Shown: positions 62,821-64,000 of the stretch, one piece after another
How positions within the stretch are numbered: position 1 is the first letter of the stretch
How the letters are laid out: every line of letters begins with the position of its first letter
From: Alphaproteobacteria bacterium
Lineage (GTDB): Bacteria > Myxococcota_A > UBA796 > GCA-2862545
Reading direction: 5' to 3'
DNA length: 64,000 nucleotides
Assembly: GCA_020632885.1 (NCBI GenBank)
Contig: JACKEQ010000018.1
Span: 1 to 64,000, forward strand
Made by a program: the position numbers and the translations under genes
Notes under the pieces: model-generated
The model's input: only the letters and a program-made list of their open reading frames with translations
Database searches by the model: none
What the model was told of the DNA's origin: nothing

Positions 62821-63684
62821 ATGGCACTTTCGATCGCGACACACGATGGGCCCTTCCACGCCGACGACGTCATGGCCGTCGCGCTCCTGAAGACCTTCGT
62901 GGACCCAGAGGCCACGGTCGACCGGAGCCGTGACCCCGCGCGTTGGGACGCCGCCGACGTCGTGGTGGACGTGGGGGGCGTGTTCGACGCCGAGGCTCGC
63001 CGCTTCGACCACCATCAGGCCGCCTACACGGGCTCGCGGTCCTCGGCCGGCATGGTGCTGGACTGGCTGGAGCCCCGCCTGGAGCCCTCCCTGGCCCGGA
63101 GCCTGCGCGAGGGGGTCGTGGACTACCTCGACGACGTCGACAACGGCCGGCTCGCGCCCGACCCGCGCGTGCCCTGCTTTCCGCGCATCGTGAGCGCCCT
63201 CGCGGAGACGGGTGAGACCCGCGAGGAGCTCGATCGGGCCTTCGCGCGCGCCGTGGACGTGGGGCGCGCCTTCCTCGAGGGGCTCGTGGCAGGCGATCGG
63301 CGCGTCCGCGAGGCGGAGGCCATCGTGGTCGCGGCGATGGACGAGGCCCGGGGGGCCAGCCGGAACGTGCTGTTCCTCGACGACTACGTGAGCTGGAAGG
63401 CGCCCTACTTCGCCCACGGAGGCGAGGGCCACCCCACGAGCTTCGTGCTCTTCCCGGGGCTGGACGGCTCCTGGCGCATCGTGGCCATCCCGCCCGTGGA
63501 GGGCTCGTTCGCCCAGAAGCAGCCGCTCCCGGAGGCCTGGGCGGGCCTCACGGACGCCGATCTCGAGGCGGTGACGGGCATCCCGGGTGCGGTGTTTTGT
63601 CACAGGAACCGGTTCATCGCGGTGTTCAAGACGCGAGAAGGGGCGTTGAAGGCCCTGGACGACAACGGGCTCCTGCGCCGGTGA
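62821..63684 (+). CDS. MYG1/UPF0160-family protein (DHH-like nuclease)
   Basis: 287 residues. Starts ATHDGPFHADDVMAVALLK, the conserved N-terminus of the family, followed by DVGGVFDAEARRFDHHQ with the DHH-like metal motif and VDYLDDVDNG. MYG1 homologues are 3'-5' RNA exonucleases (shown for the eukaryotic protein) with a DHH-type manganese site. The bacterial ones are uncharacterised. Divergent from the Ser/Thr kinase gene. Confidence 0.93.
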   Translation: MALSIATHDGPFHADDVMAVALLKTFVDPEATVDRSRDPARWDAADVVVDVGGVFDAEARRFDHHQAAYTGSRSSAGMVLDWLEPRLEPSLARSLREGVVDYLDDVDNGRLAPDPRVPCFPRIVSALAETGETREELDRAFARAVDVGRAFLEGLVAGDRRVREAEAIVVAAMDEARGASRNVLFLDDYVSWKAPYFAHGGEGHPTSFVLFPGLDGSWRIVAIPPVEGSFAQKQPLPEAWAGLTDADLEAVTGIPGAVFCHRNRFIAVFKTREGALKALDDNGLLRR

Positions 63685-63736
63685 CCCCGCTGTGTCCCCG
63701 CCTCCCAGCGGCTACGCTGCGGGCAGGAGGTGACCC

Positions 63737-63961
63737 ATGAAGAAGATGTTCCTGGCGCTCGCGCTCGTCGCGGCGGGCTGCGATGGTGGCGACCCCTGCA
63801 CGACCGAGGGGGAGACGCGCTGCACCGACTCCAACGTGCAGGAGTGCGTGGACGGGAAGTGGACCGTCACGATCGACTGCGTCGCGGCGGGGCAGGAGTG
63901 CATGCAGGACGAGACCATGATGGAGGGCGAGGCCCACTGCATGGCCGGCATGGAGATGTAG
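63737..63961 (+). CDS. Small Cys-rich lipoprotein
   Basis: 74 residues from an ATG with GGAGGTGA upstream. Signal MKKMFLALALVAAGC is a standard length, unlike most lipoprotein signals here. The mature part has six Cys residues spaced like short disulfide-rich modules (DPC, TRC, QEC, IDC, QEC, AHC) and a methionine-rich tail. It is probably a small secreted disulfide-bonded protein; function unknown. The stop abuts the stop of the next, opposed gene. Confidence 0.82.
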   Translation: MKKMFLALALVAAGCDGGDPCTTEGETRCTDSNVQECVDGKWTVTIDCVAAGQECMQDETMMEGEAHCMAGMEM

Positions 63962-64000
63962 TCAGCGGGTGACGCGCTGGATGGCGTCGTCCAGCGCCTG
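63962..64000 (-). CDS. Partial gene at window edge, last codons only
   Basis: Only the final 12 codons and TGA stop lie in the window (QALDDAIQRVTR). The amphipathic helix-like end and stop-to-stop abutment with the Cys-rich lipoprotein gene suggest a real coding end. Nothing about function can be said. Confidence 0.5.
   Translation of the reverse strand, partial: QALDDAIQRVTR

Overview
The window is very GC-rich and tightly packed, with short intergenic gaps, many 1-4 base overlaps between consecutive genes and several convergent gene pairs that overlap at their 3' ends. The gene content points to a myxobacterium-like organism (Myxococcota or a close deltaproteobacterial relative, probably without a close cultured reference). 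The evidence is many secreted and lipid-anchored proteins, thrombospondin-type-3 calcium-binding arrays, C-terminal tags resembling MYXO-CTERM, MopE-like metal-binding motifs, Asp-rich DAD/DSD/DTD linkers, orphan sensor kinases, an FHA-GGDEF protein and a eukaryotic-type Ser/Thr kinase. No tRNA, rRNA, IS element, CRISPR array or phage gene was recognised.

Layout. 1-6778 (-): the first 2,259 codons of a giant SpvB/VCBS/YD-repeat (RHS/Tc-toxin type) protein, cut by the window edge just inside a Hint domain. 6958-12519 (-): six coupled genes for secreted proteins (two lipoproteins, a DUF1549/DUF1588-like CxxCH protein, a Tat-exported DUF1501 protein, a mono-haem-type lipoprotein and a fibro-slime/PA14-like lipoprotein), with a candidate promoter in front. 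12672-31501: rhodanese, a nine-fold PPC-domain lipoprotein with Asp-rich linkers, a stand-alone 5'-3' exonuclease, an FHA-GGDEF cyclase followed in the same frame by a PI-PLC-like lipoprotein, a 1,454-aa thrombospondin-type-3 surface protein, a TerB-like protein, a TIGR02996/propeller protein, and an EEP nuclease fused to three lamin-tail domains.

31584-43648: ferredoxin-NADP reductase, a DnaQ-type exonuclease fused to a WYL domain, a TPR-like membrane protein, a hybrid-sensor-like histidine kinase, a remarkable protein with six perfect GILSSGNNS repeats, a YbjN-like protein, an APH-fold kinase, and the RNA-repair module rtcB-rtcA with its divergent sigma-54 activator rtcR and a good sigma-54 promoter. 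43659-64000: a pseudo-transglutaminase protein, rlmN, several small lipoproteins, a DUF6340-like lipoprotein, a second histidine kinase, a translationally coupled thrombospondin-type-3 / OmpA / serine-hydrolase trio, an alpha/beta-hydrolase lipoprotein, a Ser/Thr kinase, a MYG1-family nuclease and the last codons of one further gene.

Cell biology. About half the genes encode exported proteins. A striking number have extremely short lipoprotein signal peptides (lipobox Cys at residue 8-13, often with no Lys/Arg before the hydrophobic core). RNA repair (RtcBA/RtcR), rRNA methylation (RlmN), the two nucleases and the redox enzyme are the recognisable housekeeping or stress functions; most of the rest is cell-envelope material with no assignable function.
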